DNA of 64,000 nt, taken from Cymbidium sinense (Eukaryota; Streptophyta; Magnoliopsida; Asparagales; Orchidaceae). Below are positions 12,780 through 22,635 of this stretch, piece by piece. Numbering within the stretch: position 1 is the stretch's first letter; the number at the start of each line of letters is the position of its first letter. Position numbers and translations under genes: made by a program. The stretch lies in contig CM038214.1 of assembly GCA_021442155.1 (NCBI GenBank), positions 136,748,040 through 136,812,039 of the forward strand, in the 5' to 3' direction. The notes under the pieces are model-generated. The model saw nothing but the letters and a program-made list of their open reading frames with translations. It was not told where the DNA came from and did not search any database.

Positions 12780-13345
12780 CAATGGGTTATGGCTTGGTTT
12801 CAAGGATTTGGCCAATTTGGGTCATATGGAATATTGGGTCAAATTGACCCATTTGACCAAAATTGGCCAAATTAGCTTGGGTTATGGGTTGATTCATGTT
12901 TAATTAGATAATTGAAGATGAATGTGGTCTTTGGTTTGAATTAATTTGAGTTTAATTTAGATTTAGACCAAATTGACCCTTTAGGCCAATTTGGGCTAGG
13001 TTGTCAGTTGACCAATTGGGCAATTGATCAATTGGATTTAATTGACTTTGGTCAAGTTTAATTAATGGAATGAACTTGAGCCATTGGTTGCAATTAATTT
13101 GGGTTAGATCATGATTTGACCTGATTTGGTTCTTTAGGCTAATTTGAGTCAATTTGGATCAAATGGCCAATTGGGTTTGGTTTGGCCTAATTGATTGCAA
13201 TTGATCATCCTAGGGTGATCAACAATCATGATGGAAGGTTTTGGTGAGCTTGGTTCAATCCAATTTTGGTTGGATTAGTAGTTAGCTCAAATTCCTTTAG
13301 GTCACTTTGGGTCAAGTGGACCTAAATGGGTCAATTGGTTTTGGT
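12780..13345. promoter_or_regulatory. TTGACC/GGTCAA-dense zone of LTR1
   Basis: The segment is packed with ttgacc, ggtcaa and gggtcaa, many in inverted pairs such as GGGTCAA-a-TTGACCC near 12836-12852. TTGAC[C/T] is the core of the W-box bound by WRKY factors. In sense it lies within the first ~1.7 kb of the LTR, the U3 promoter side. The regulatory reading is inference: the motif density could simply reflect expansion of a short repeat. Equivalent zones are at 1560-2170, 31150-31740 and 55340-56400. Confidence 0.4.
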
Positions 13346-13625
13346 TTGATTAGGTTTAGTTGAACTTATATATGAGCTCTAGATTGAATATAAACTCAAC
13401 AAAAATCAATTTGAAGTCCAATAGATTTTGGCTCAATTAAAAGTTTAAGTCAAAAAAAGCTAAGTTGGTTTGACTTGGGTTGACTTGAATTTGGTTTGAT
13501 GATTATAGTTTTATTTATATTTGGATAAATGATCAAATGAATGATTGATTAGAAAATCCATTAATTTTGACTTTATTTGGATATAATTTGGCTAAGTCCA
13601 AAGAATTGGCTTAAATGGTTTTAGA

Positions 13626-15168
13626 TGTTGGAATAGCCTCATGTTGATATAATTTTGATGATAACAAATGAATGTTTGGATGTTCTAATGCATGTTTTAT
13701 ATGTTTGAAGATATATCATTGCTAATTACATATCTAATACATCTTAAAATATGTTTGAGAGTAAATTTCTAGAGTAGAAGATGAAAAGATAGATCAAATT
13801 GGATAATGTGAAACTCAAAAATATAATATTTTATGTATATGCATTTATTCATTGGCATGAATCATTTGCTCACAACTTAACAAATTATTTTAATAAGGTT
13901 AATTTATATAAATCTCTATCTAATTAATATTCAATTATATGTTTCATTCATAGCATTTGAATTGTCAAAATAATAAATGATAATGACTATTGGGTAAGTA
14001 TTTTATTTGTAATATGAATATTTTAATTTAATTTGAGGGTTATATAATAATTAACATATGTATGATTATATATAAATTATATCATAATATTTAAATGTCA
14101 CATGTCAAAATTAAAACATATATGAAATTTTGTAAGCCAGAAGTCATTTTATAATGAGATTTATATCGATTTCATCTAATGGATTCCTTAGATTTTTTTC
14201 TTTAATTTGATAGGTCACATGAAAGTTTGATTAAAATTAAATTTATTATGACTTTTCAAACATTAGGAAGATGAATGCATGCTACATCTTTGAATATATT
14301 AAACCCATATTTGATTATTTTTTACTTGTCCAAGTGAATAGGAATTTTGGTGCTTAATTTAATATTTTAGCAAATAATATTTTATTGAATATTAAATTAT
14401 CACATGATAGTATGAGGTTAGAATAATATATTTTTTTTAAATAATTCAAAATGACCTTCTTGTAAATAGTCCTCATTCTCTTCATGAAAGCATTCCTCAT
14501 TTCAAATTCAAAATCCCTCAAAAATCTAATTTCTTGACTTTTCTTCAAGTGTTCTCAAATATTGTGAGATCAAATCCTTGGTTTGGAAGCTTCAACATCT
14601 TCAACTAAGCAAGCTTTCTCAAATTACTTGAGTTTGTTTCTTGATCTTAATCCTTTTTTAGTTGTTCATGCTATTTTTTCACCATCAATTTATTCTTTCC
14701 AATTTATAGTTTTGGTGGATTAGTCTTTGGACATTGTTTTCACATCAAAGTTTCATCATCTTTTTGAGAAAAATCTTGTGATAGTTTGGGGATCTATTTC
14801 AACTTGTTGAAATACTTCTAAATTTCTTTGGTTTCTTGAAATATTTCTTCATTAATCTCATTTTTGATCATTTATTCTTAGATCTATTTTAGAAGTATAT
14901 TTTAAGCATTTTAAATTAAATTATTATGATAAAATTATTTTCATATTTGCTAGATCTCTCTTTTTTAATTAAAAGCTTACTAGCCACTTAGATCTATCAT
15001 ATACTCATTTTATTTAAGTATTTTGTGATCATTAGCTTTAATTGAAAGAATATTTTTGGTTAAATAAAATAAATTATTCTTGCTGAAATTTATTTTTATT
15101 ATGTATAAGATTGTGAATTTATTTTGAAATAATTTTTATATTAGTCTACAAATTGTAATAACATAAAC
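13626..15168. repeat. Probable Ty1/copia LTR inserted in LTR1
   Basis: Starts TGTTGGAATAGCCTCATG followed by a ttttgatgataacaaatgaatg phrase, a beginning I know from many plant Ty1/copia LTRs. The sequence is AT-rich with a late segment (14480-14900) unlike the Tat LTR. It interrupts LTR1 homology at 13625. I could not place its right end: no matching ...AACA end, target duplication or Met-tRNA PBS is clear. 15168 is only a guess at an ACA end. No coding domain is seen. Possibly a solo or truncated LTR. Confidence 0.5.
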
Positions 15169-15500
15169 ATCTTAGTAAGATCACTTTAAGATGACAAGAT
15201 ACAATTCTTAATGCAGCAAAAATAAAAGTATAATAAAGTAAAGAGAGATAATAGACACACAATTTTTATGTGGTTGTATCCCAAAACCGATAGTGGTTTA
15301 GCCACCCACATAGGTCAACTAAATGAAAAATAGCTACAAATAGTACTCTCTTATAATGGGTACAACTACAATATATGTACTCTCTACCAAGGGGCGAATC
15401 TACCACAATATAAATTTTATGAAATAATATAAAATAATAAATTTTGAAAAAAATAATTTCTCACAAATCAAGCTATCAATTCAAAAATGATCTCACAACT
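15169..15500. other. Unclassified segment between copia-like LTR and element A pol
   Basis: No family match to the Tat elements. It contains a phrase around 15250-15320 (cacaatttttatgtggtt, then gtggtttagccaccca) that recalls sequence often found at the edges of plant retroelements, but I cannot name it. It has no ORF. It marks the position where A's integrase, 3' UTR and LTR start should be, so it may be part of the copia-like insertion or filler at a deletion breakpoint. Confidence 0.35.
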
Positions 15501-15519
15501 TACAAATGATCACTTAAAA

Positions 15520-15960
15520 AATTTTGGCAAGATAAAATGCTCACTTAATATTGATAAGAAATCTAATGCATCTGTTACTGCATTCTCTCCTCGAGGAATC
15601 TTGTAGATGGTAACCTCTGGGTTTTGGGAAAATAATTTTATAGTATACTTGTGGTAATGATGGAGCTTAGGCTTTAGAATCTTGTAAGACCCATCAATTT
15701 GGTTGATGATAAGAATCCCCATGTTGATACTAGGCGATAGTGTAATGACTAACTCAATAATGAGCCTCATATTCTTCATTGTTGGTGCATGGATTGGACA
15801 GATGATATGAGAATCTCATCACATCAAATGCGGAGTTAGGAGAACTATTCCTACCCGCCTTCCACGGATAATAAATTGTGGTTCTTCTCCTCTTTGAGTC
15901 GCACCATCAAAGTACTTCTCTTAGTGGCGAGCAGTACCCCTAAGTTCATGATTTGTTCAT
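15520..15960 (-). pseudogene. Element A archaeal-type RNase H (partial)
   Basis: An 89-residue frame (15510-15779) contains LIINQIDGSYK, HHYHKYTIKLFS, EVTIYKIPRGEN and AVTDAL, the C-terminal half of the second RNase H typical of Tat elements, where cleavable HN(A)DALA text closes the domain. Upstream in another frame, the CTNNEEYEA-like phrase with the conserved glutamate can be read at about 15765-15800. The domain removes RNA from hybrids. A frameshift near 15780 separates the halves. Integrase, which should follow, is absent. Confidence 0.7.
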
Positions 15961-16480
15961 GGGAGATCATTTAAGTGGAGAATCCAAGGGTGGATGCGCT
16001 AAGAAACTAAGTGCTTGTCCTTTTATGGCGGAGGGGTACAAGGTTATGTCAAACTGAGACAAAATCATGGACCCCAATCATAAGACATGTGCCATGAGAT
16101 ATTGTAGTGGATTGACTTTAGAGATCAAGTTCACCTTATGAGAAAGCATGTAATGTCATAGATTTTGGGATGCAAAGATTAAAGCTAGGTAGTGCTTTTT
16201 AAAGTGGATAGTTTGCCTTAGTAGGGATTAGACGATGACTGAGATAATAGAGAGCGTTCTCTTCCCTTCGTTGTTGGTTTGAGCCAACAAAGCACCAAGG
16301 GAGTCATCTAATGCAACAGTTTATAATATGAGCTTTGGGATAGAAACTAGAGTGATATCATCGATATTGTTTGATGTATTTGAAAGCATGCTGGCACTTG
16401 TCATCCTATTTGAACTTGGCATCCTTTTTGACAAGTGCTAGGAATGGTTGGCATCTTCCTGATATGTTGGAAATGAAGCA
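15961..16480 (-). pseudogene. Element A Ty3-type RNase H (degenerate)
   Basis: Colinear with 49600-50120 of element C in reverse. Matching landmarks are the region complementary to MILSQFDITF and HKVNLIS (about 16040-16150) and the QKGL..Q / KFKWDE-like junction (about 16390-16450). It is broken by stops in all frames. In sense it lies between RT and archaeal RNase H, as expected for a dual-RNase-H element. Confidence 0.6.
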
Positions 16481-17160
16481 TCTTAGATACACCAACCGCC
16501 CTTGGAATGACTGAGTTGTGTTAGGCTTTTAAGGGGGGCATTCTAATATCTCTTTGATTTTTTTCGGATTTATTTCAATTCCCTAGTGTCAAACAATAAA
16601 CCCAAGGAATTTTCTTGAAGTTACTCCGAATGCACACTTCAGGGGGTTCATTTTGAGGTTGTATTATTTTAATCGTTCTAAAACTACTCTCAAGTGAAAG
16701 AGATGGTCTTCCTTTTTTTTGCAACGAGATCATCAATGTAGTATTCAACTTGATGATGAATGAGTTCATCGAAGATTCAAGTCATAGCCCGTTGGTATGT
16801 GGCACTGACATTTTTAAGGCCAAAATGCATGATCTTATAATAATAGATTTTGATCAGGGTTCAAAAGGCAGTGTTTGTTTCATCCTCTGGGATCATCTTA
16901 ATTTGGTTGTAGCTAAATGACCCATCCATAAAGGAGAATATTGCATGATATGAGGCGATGTCCACCATTGATTCTGGTATAGGAAATAAAAATTCATCCT
17001 TAGGGCATGCCTTATTTAGATCCCTAAATCAACATATGCAATTTGGCCATTTTTTCTTAACTTGGGATGACCGCAACCGGTAGATATTTTTCTTTCTAAT
17101 AAAGCCAACATCGATCAATTTCTTAATTTGAAGTGACCTACTATTCAATGTCTAATCACA
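16481..17160 (-). pseudogene. Element A reverse transcriptase with YIDD
   Basis: The minus strand encodes the RT core. ELIHHQVEYYIDDLV can be read with the catalytic YIDD at 16729-16740, preceded by MSFMDGS-type text near 16905 and NKACPKDEF-type text near 16990-17030, and followed by a thumb region (16575-16769 frame). These are the usual plant Ty3/gypsy RT blocks that copy the RNA genome into DNA. Frame breaks separate the blocks, so the protein cannot be made intact although the active-site aspartates are kept. Confidence 0.8.
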
Positions 17161-18180
17161 TGCATCTAGAGAGCTTGATGGGGTTAGTATTAGGTTCTAT
17201 TGCTAATTTATGGTGCATGTTAAGATGCGGGCATCTCTTCATAGCTTCATGCAAAGAAATCTTTAAACTCAGTCAATAACTTCACTAAATCATTAGTTTT
17301 TTTTTCATTCAATAGAGAACTGATGTATGTTGGATGTTGATCTTCTTAAATTCCTAAGTTGATTTTTTTGAGCTTGTCGATAGTTGATCTGATCTCCTCT
17401 TCAAACTCTGGTGGTGCATGACTTCAAAGTCATTTGGATCATCAAGTTTCTAAGAACACCTCATGAGTTAATATGATTTGAAAAGAACCTATCAGATTCC
17501 AAATGGTTGGTGATGACTAAGTAGAAATCATCATCATCGATTGGATCCATTGTATCAAATCCTAGTCTCGATCTTGATTGTGAATGTTTGCATTTATTGT
17601 CCCATAATCTTTCAAAGTAATCTGACCTATGTTTAGACTAATCATGTGGAATTAATCCTTTCTTTGTTAAATTAAGAACACAAGGCGAGTACCAATAAAA
17701 GGTAATTCTATAAAATCTTTGTATGAATCATCCAAGTTCTACATTAGCTTGACTTGGGATGATGCTCCAGAAAGAACTTCACCTTTATATTTGTGACTTA
17801 GGGGCTTCCTTAACTACTAAACCTCAACTTTATGAGAAAGTAGGTTAGAGCTAAAGTTCCCCATACCTCATTATTTCACATATAGACTTGGATACACTTA
17901 TGCTTTGCCAGAGCCGGTCTTCATCACTATGGCTCAATGTCACTTGCATGGGATCTACAAAGGTGCTAATAGCATGCTAATCATATATGACTCATTATGT
18001 CAACTAGATTCTAAGTCTATAGATAGTAGGTGTAGTCTCTAGATGGACAAAACTCCATTGGATGACCAATAAGGAGGTCTCTCCCAGGCATGTCTTTGGA
18101 TCGCCTCTTCCTGGTGGAGGTTGAGTCATCCTACCCATATGTTTGAATGGAGTAATGAACTGTGGGTAGAATCTAATGTT
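17161..18180 (-). pseudogene. Element A protease-RT linker
   Basis: Colinear with 33000-33990 (B) and 47900-48900 (C). The shared phrase corresponds to EEDxFKELM and YSPCVQNL in B and C, here near 17660-17740, and a region with Gly/Arg/Pro-rich text near 18060-18120. Function unknown; it lies between protease and the RT core. It is interrupted by stops. The 18004-18201 frame carries the IRFYPQFITPF and HMGRMTQPPPGRG phrases, recognisable in C at 47875-47960. Confidence 0.55.
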
Positions 18181-18300
18181 AGGCTCTACTTTCTCCACCA
18201 AGTATATTTCTCTCTCCCTTTTGTTTTCTTTCTCATTTCCTTTTTTCTTTTCTTTTTCTTTTTCTTTTTCTTTTTCTTTTCTTTTATTTTTGAACTTTCT
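18181..18300 (-). repeat. Lys/Glu-rich low-complexity linker (TTTTTC repeat)
   Basis: On the + strand a tttttc-type repeat (about 18230-18292); in the sense frame it encodes alternating Lys and Glu. Elements B (34030-34130) and C (47750-47850) have the same kind of segment at the same place, directly after protease, so it belongs to the polyprotein rather than being a random microsatellite. Confidence 0.6.
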
Positions 18301-18720
18301 CCAAGTTCACGAGAATAGACTTATTGATTTTGAGGTAGTAGGTTGCATCCTCATATATTCTGACCTCATGAACTATGAATGGCTTAAGATCTCCTTTGAT
18401 ACAATATTCAATCCCACCCCTCATGAACTTCATGCACTGATGTAGAGAGGATGGAACCACATTATTCTCATGTATCCATAAGATATATCTGATTCTATAA
18501 TATGAAACTTGGCAGTAGTCTTCCAATCATCTACTTCTAATGGCAACAATATAGAGCCTAAAGCCCTCTCGCCTTGTTCATTGAATCCTCTCAACATCAT
18601 CCTCTCTTGAAGTTTGGATGTCAATCCTCAAGTAAGCAAGGGTTTTTGGACTCATAATATTCATTCATGCACCCACAGTCAAGACTCTAAATATCCTGTA
18701 TCTTCTAATATCTACTATAA
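18301..18720 (-). pseudogene. Element A retropepsin-like protease (frameshifted)
   Basis: The frames 18284-18526 and 18430-18624 contain VVPSSLHQCMKF, GGIEYCIKGD, LKPFIVHEV and ILLPLEVDD. These match the downstream half of Tat aspartic protease (HENxxVPSTLHQCLKF-type text). The active-site loop lies near 18660-18685. It reads D-C-G rather than D-S-G and is followed by a frame break, whereas element B keeps D-S-G-A. The enzyme would cleave Gag-Pol. Inactive here. Confidence 0.7.
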
Positions 18721-19765
18721 TGTAAAGAGGGTGGTTATGGTTGGTCATTCCTAGAAGCAAGTCTTCATCATTGAATGTAAATCCTAGAGTGTTCTCTAAA
18801 TTGCGAGCCTCCTCTTGTGGTCGGTGAGCTAAGTATATCTGATCAAGAAGGCCTTGATATAGATTCCCTCATTCTTTGGATAAGGTAAGGGTATCATATG
18901 CTTAACAACTTAAACTTTTTTTAAGATGTGCTAGGACTTTGTAGTCAACCTTGTGATCCTCCACAGCATATCCATGGGTGGAGCATCTTGTGGAGGGCTT
19001 TATCTTTAAAACCAATGGCTTACCCTTATCACGAGGTGCCACCACAGGAGGTAGAACTTTGCCCTTGAGGTTAACTTCTGACCTTGGAATGATGAATTTG
19101 TTGGAAGTTCACCATCTCATTAGGTGTACCTACCACTTCTCCTAGGATCAGTCATGACTCCAAATCAATCTCAAGGTGAATGTGATTTAGAAATGAAATC
19201 CATTTCTAAATCACAGAAAAATGATTAGAACTAGAGTTATCATTATTATTTTGTAGACTTGGAGAGTTTTTAGAGGAATAAAATTTAGAGTATTGAAGTG
19301 GACAAGATGTAAGTGAAAGCTTTCTTCATTGATTTCTTCTTAGATGATGAGGTACATGATAGAAATCTAATAAAGTAAGCGGGGAAAGGTATAGTGCCCT
19401 TTCATATGCTCTTATTGGCAAAAGAGGAGCTAGTGGAGGAAGAAGTAGTAGCTGTAATGGTGGATGGAGTTCAGATGGTGGTTGTGCTACTATACTATCC
19501 CGGGCAAGTAAGGTATGCTACTGCTACAATTGGGCTGACACTTTCGTTTAGTTGTCTTTGGCAACTTGCAAACCTTCCTAGTTGTTGGAGGTTTGAATTA
19601 CTTCAGGCACCATAAAGAAAGCTTCTTGATCTTAGAGACCACTTTTTTAGAGGTTTGGGATAAGGCAATATCCCAACCTTCTTTTATCTTAAGAGGATCG
19701 TAACAAGTATTCCTTGGGGAGAACAATAGCTCCTGACTTATGACTACAATCAAGCCAATCCTTAA
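18721..19765 (-). pseudogene. Element A gag-protease spacer (Ser/Asn-rich region)
   Basis: Equivalent to the 184-residue open frame of element B (34871-35425) and to 46290-47330 of C. Shared traces are a SGKVLPP-like phrase (about 19040) and a YFI/FYS-type phrase near 19370. The reading frame is broken. No enzymatic domain is recognised. It probably belongs to the C-terminal part of Gag or to a linker removed by protease. Confidence 0.5.
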
Positions 19766-19835
19766 AGGTGACACAATCCTCCAAGACATGACTAACCATG
19801 CGGTGGTAGGGGCAATAGTTAGGATCATCACTCTT
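19766..19835 (-). pseudogene. Element A zinc-knuckle-like motif, CX2HX4HX4C
   Basis: Sense reads DPNYCPYHRMVSHVLEDC, then VTFKDWLD. The spacing is C-x2-H-x4-H-x4-C at 19773-19814, in place of the ordinary CX2CX4HX4C knuckle of retroviral nucleocapsid. B and C have the same text (FCPYHRMLGHILED), so the second Cys to His change is a family trait. It would bind the genomic RNA. It sits after the proline-rich stretch and before protease, at the expected position. The 19598-19831 frame is offset and is not the real frame. Confidence 0.65.
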
Positions 19836-20250
19836 GCCTACATCTTCTGGCCTCTTGGGCTTAGGTAACTGAACGTCAAGTTTCTTTAAGAGATTCTTAA
19901 AGATCTTCCTAAGGTAACTGAAAGTTAAGTTTCTTTAATAGATTCTTAAATATCTTCTAATTGCCTTCCTCTTGATTGAATATGGCTTATTCAATTTATC
20001 TATTAGGTGTAATGCTACATGGTGGATATGAGTATCATTCGGGATATATATGTAAAGGAGGTGGCGGTGGTACTGCTGTGGTAGCTATGGTGGTTGGTAT
20101 GCTGGCAGAGGTGGTGGTAGAGGAGGTGGTGGATCTTGGTATGCGGGTCTCATATTGAGCTCTACGCTTCCCTTTATCTATTGATACTACTACCCCTAGC
20201 TTCTTCTTGAATGCTTTCTGTGGCTTGGGCTTGAATGATTGGAATTAAAA
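19836..20250 (-). pseudogene. Element A Gag proline/glycine-rich spacer
   Basis: Lies between capsid-like and zinc-knuckle parts. On the + strand the 20060-20140 stretch is made of ggtggtggt-like triplets, which in sense gives Pro-rich text (PPPP, YQPP). C has the same feature at 45860-45975 and B at 35940-36050. The + strand ORFs there (for example 19976-20158) are antisense shadows. Confidence 0.55.
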
Positions 20251-20780
20251 AGATAACTATTTAGCTTCCCTTTGTAGGCTAGCCTCCTTGTTGATTAACT
20301 TCTCAAAGGTTTTTATTGTAAATCCCTTGAGCATGAAAACAATCGGGCCATGAATATTCTTGAGAAGAATTTCTATGGCATCTTTATTGAATAGTGGTTC
20401 ACATTTCATACTTGGTTTGCCACCTAAGAATATAATCAATAAGAGACTCATTGAGATTTTGTTTCACAATGAGGTCTTACTTACCCTTTGCTGGGCTCCA
20501 ACAAACCTCTTGATGAAGAGGTGCTCCAACTCAGCAAAAGTCTTCACTAAATCATTGAGCATTTCAGCATACCAATCAAATGCAATCCCTAATACTAAGA
20601 AGAGTCGAAGAAGTGCATCACCTATGTTAGAATATCTCTAAAGTGTCTTATATATGCTACCAAGGGTTTCCACTATCATCAAAGATCTTGAAGGATGGTG
20701 GCACAAAACTCTTGGGATATTGGACTACATCAAATTCCTCTGGGTAGGGTCTACCCTTTAGAACAGATGAGCCACCTCGA
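20251..20780 (-). pseudogene. Element A Gag capsid domain (retrotrans_gag-like)
   Basis: The frame 20257-20451 gives DAIEILLKNIHG, MLKGFTIKTFEKL and ASLQREAK, typical of the C-terminal part of Tat Gag. Upstream minus-strand text (20640-20780) gives KGRPYPEEFDVVQYP- and VPPSFKIFDDSG-type phrases, the standard start of the capsid domain. This domain would build the virus-like particle. It is broken by stops and frameshifts. Confidence 0.75.
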
Positions 20781-21040
20781 GCTTATGCCAATGCTTCCTT
20801 CACTTGCTGTTCCACCATATGCTTTATATCTCTTTCAAGCATGGTGGTACTATCTATGACCTTCCTATGCATACTGCCACTATCCTGGTCCATGGGAGAT
20901 GTACTCTTGGGCTGATCTAGAATATGCAATAACCTAGGGTGGTTGGCCTCTAAGAGAGTAGGGTGTACTAATGGAGCTTGTCCTTGAAGTGCTAGGACTG
21001 CTGCTAACAAGTCTTCAATTCTTTTCTCCATCTTACTGAT
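20781..21040 (-). pseudogene. Element A Gag helical segment before capsid
   Basis: An 82-residue frame (20783-21031) begins MEKRIEDLLAAVLALQ and ends with MVEQQVKEALA. Charged and leucine-rich heptad-like spacing suggests a coiled coil, and the VEQQVKEAL phrase just ahead of the capsid domain is characteristic of Tat Gag. B has related text at 36640-36960 and C at 45010-45230. It likely helps oligomerisation (inference). Confidence 0.6.
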
Positions 21041-22635
21041 ATGCTTATCTCTCTACCTTAGTTGTTGACGAAGGTGTTGGGTTGAATGAGCTGTGTCTTC
21101 TTCCTCAACTACAACACCCTCTAGCTATCTTTGATCTTTGAGAGGGAACCCTAGTGCCACCAAATGGACTTCTTTGAGTCTTCCAAGAGATCATCCTTAT
21201 TTGGATCATTGACCAACACCTCTTCATAGTTCCTCAAGAGTTCCTTCTTCTCAGTGAAGTATTGAGTGATGATCTCATCTGAAGAGTGATCTAATCGTGC
21301 ATGGACAAACACTCATGGACCGATGAAGGCTCTCACTCGATGATGTAACATGCATATCATTGTCTTGCTAGGAGGTCATAATCGAAGAGACATGATGTGC
21401 TTATGGGTGGAGTGGTGCCTTTGGGAAGATCTATTACCATGGGGACTACAGAACTATCCCCTTCCCCTTCTACGACTACTGCAATCACTACCTTTGATGG
21501 TGGTGGTTATGGTGGTGCAACCACAATGCTGCGGGAAACTCCTTCTTCACTAAGACTGAAGTAGGAGGTCGAGTAGGGGAACTCGCCCTCACCTCAGTCG
21601 GTGGAGTAGATGAAGTGGGACCATTTGTCCATAGTCGAATCACCAATGGGGCTTTCTTCTCCCCATATGTTATCTTCTGTGCCTTTGAAGGCATGGTGGA
21701 TGGTGGGACCTGAACAGGTGATGGTGGGCGAGGAGTGGATCGGTGTGGTGGAACACCGCACTCTCGGGCGGAGCTTCTCTCATGGTGGTAGTACTCATCT
21801 AGAATGCTATCAATATGATGTGCAGGGTAGCATCGATCAGAAAGTCCATGAGCTGGGTGCATCCTAAATACTGCGTCTCTCTCTACTTTAATCTGTCGAT
21901 ACTTGGGCCTCCAGCCCTCTCACGATCTGTGTCTACCTACACTGTGAGAGATGATAGAATGTAAATCAAATTGAGCTCTGGACTCTGATCGTCCATAAGC
22001 TCCACCAACTCGTAGAAGGCTAAGGCCGACATGACCTTCTCTATCGCATAGGGCCTCAAAATGAACTGTGGGGCGGTGAAATGAGATCCTCATTGTCTTC
22101 TCTCCATCAAAAGAGGGGTGAACCTTGTTCTCTGATAAGAGGAGACACTATCCTAGGTAACTCCTCTACATGGAAGTTGTGTCTAGCTCTTTGGCTATAT
22201 GGTCATGATGGCTCTTGATCTTGCGGAATCGATTGCTACACTGAGTCCTACTAGGAGAGGTAGCACGAGAACTAGACCCAAGCTCGTAGGTGGGGGAGAT
22301 TATCCCTGAAGATATAGTAGCCATCCCCTTGGAGAGAGAGTGGGTGCTATTAGAAGGGGTAGAAAAAGTGCATTAGTACAACTATGGGGCGCACTCTTCC
22401 TCTTAGTGGGGAAACTCTTAGTTAGATGACATCTCAACCTGGATGACCGACTTTTGCCCGGTCACCACACTTCTACTAATGGTTGTGAGGGTGGTCCCCT
22501 CAAAAGTGATCCTAGCCCCATCGAAATCTTGGCCAAAATGAATGAGGTGGGCAAAATTTGGGAGGCTGGCCTAATCCAATGCCAAATCCATCCCAAAAGG
22601 AAAAGTAAACACGTACTTTTGAGCTGCCATGTGTG
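21041..22635 (-). pseudogene. Element A N-terminal Gag/ORF1-like region
   Basis: The minus strand opens with ATG at about 22631 and reads MAAQKYVFTFPF, GMDLALD, then NFAHLIHFGQDFDG, TFEGTTLTT, before stops appear. Element C has a homologous start at 43374 (MAGSQKFVFTFPH, MDLALDQANFPHL). A 124-residue frame at 21488-21862 holds a Pro/Ser-rich part (PPHRSTPRPPSPVQVPPSTMPSKA) that is also present in B (37389-37676). I do not recognise this ~1.6 kb part as a known domain. Some Tat/Ogre elements have an extra ORF ahead of Gag, and this may be equivalent. Confidence 0.5.

Larger units (their letters stand above)
6805..13625 (-). repeat. Element A 3' LTR (LTR1), 5'-truncated
   Basis: Directly repeats 24991-32021 over its whole length, with high identity and many 1-4 base indels. 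It begins TGTGGTGTTTATTTTTGAG on the + strand. Landmarks shared with LTR2: the ctaaggggttgctaaaaatt phrase, the actagaagtggtgact phrase, an AT-rich zone of ~310-bp subrepeats, the GC-rich island with inverted repeats, and the TTGACC-rich zone. It stops at 13625, where a copia-like LTR begins. The ~476 bases equivalent to 32022-32497 are not found in the window. All short ORFs inside (8702-8956, 11745-11945, 12297-13152) are non-conserved between the two LTRs and rejected as genes. Confidence 0.88.

Noticed and set aside
15169..15500. Ty1/copia PBS or internal region
   Set aside because: No TGGTATCAGAGC-like primer site and no coding blocks were found.
18121..18445. + strand Phe/Ser-rich ORFs
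   Set aside because: Antisense to the Lys/Glu linker and protease of element A.
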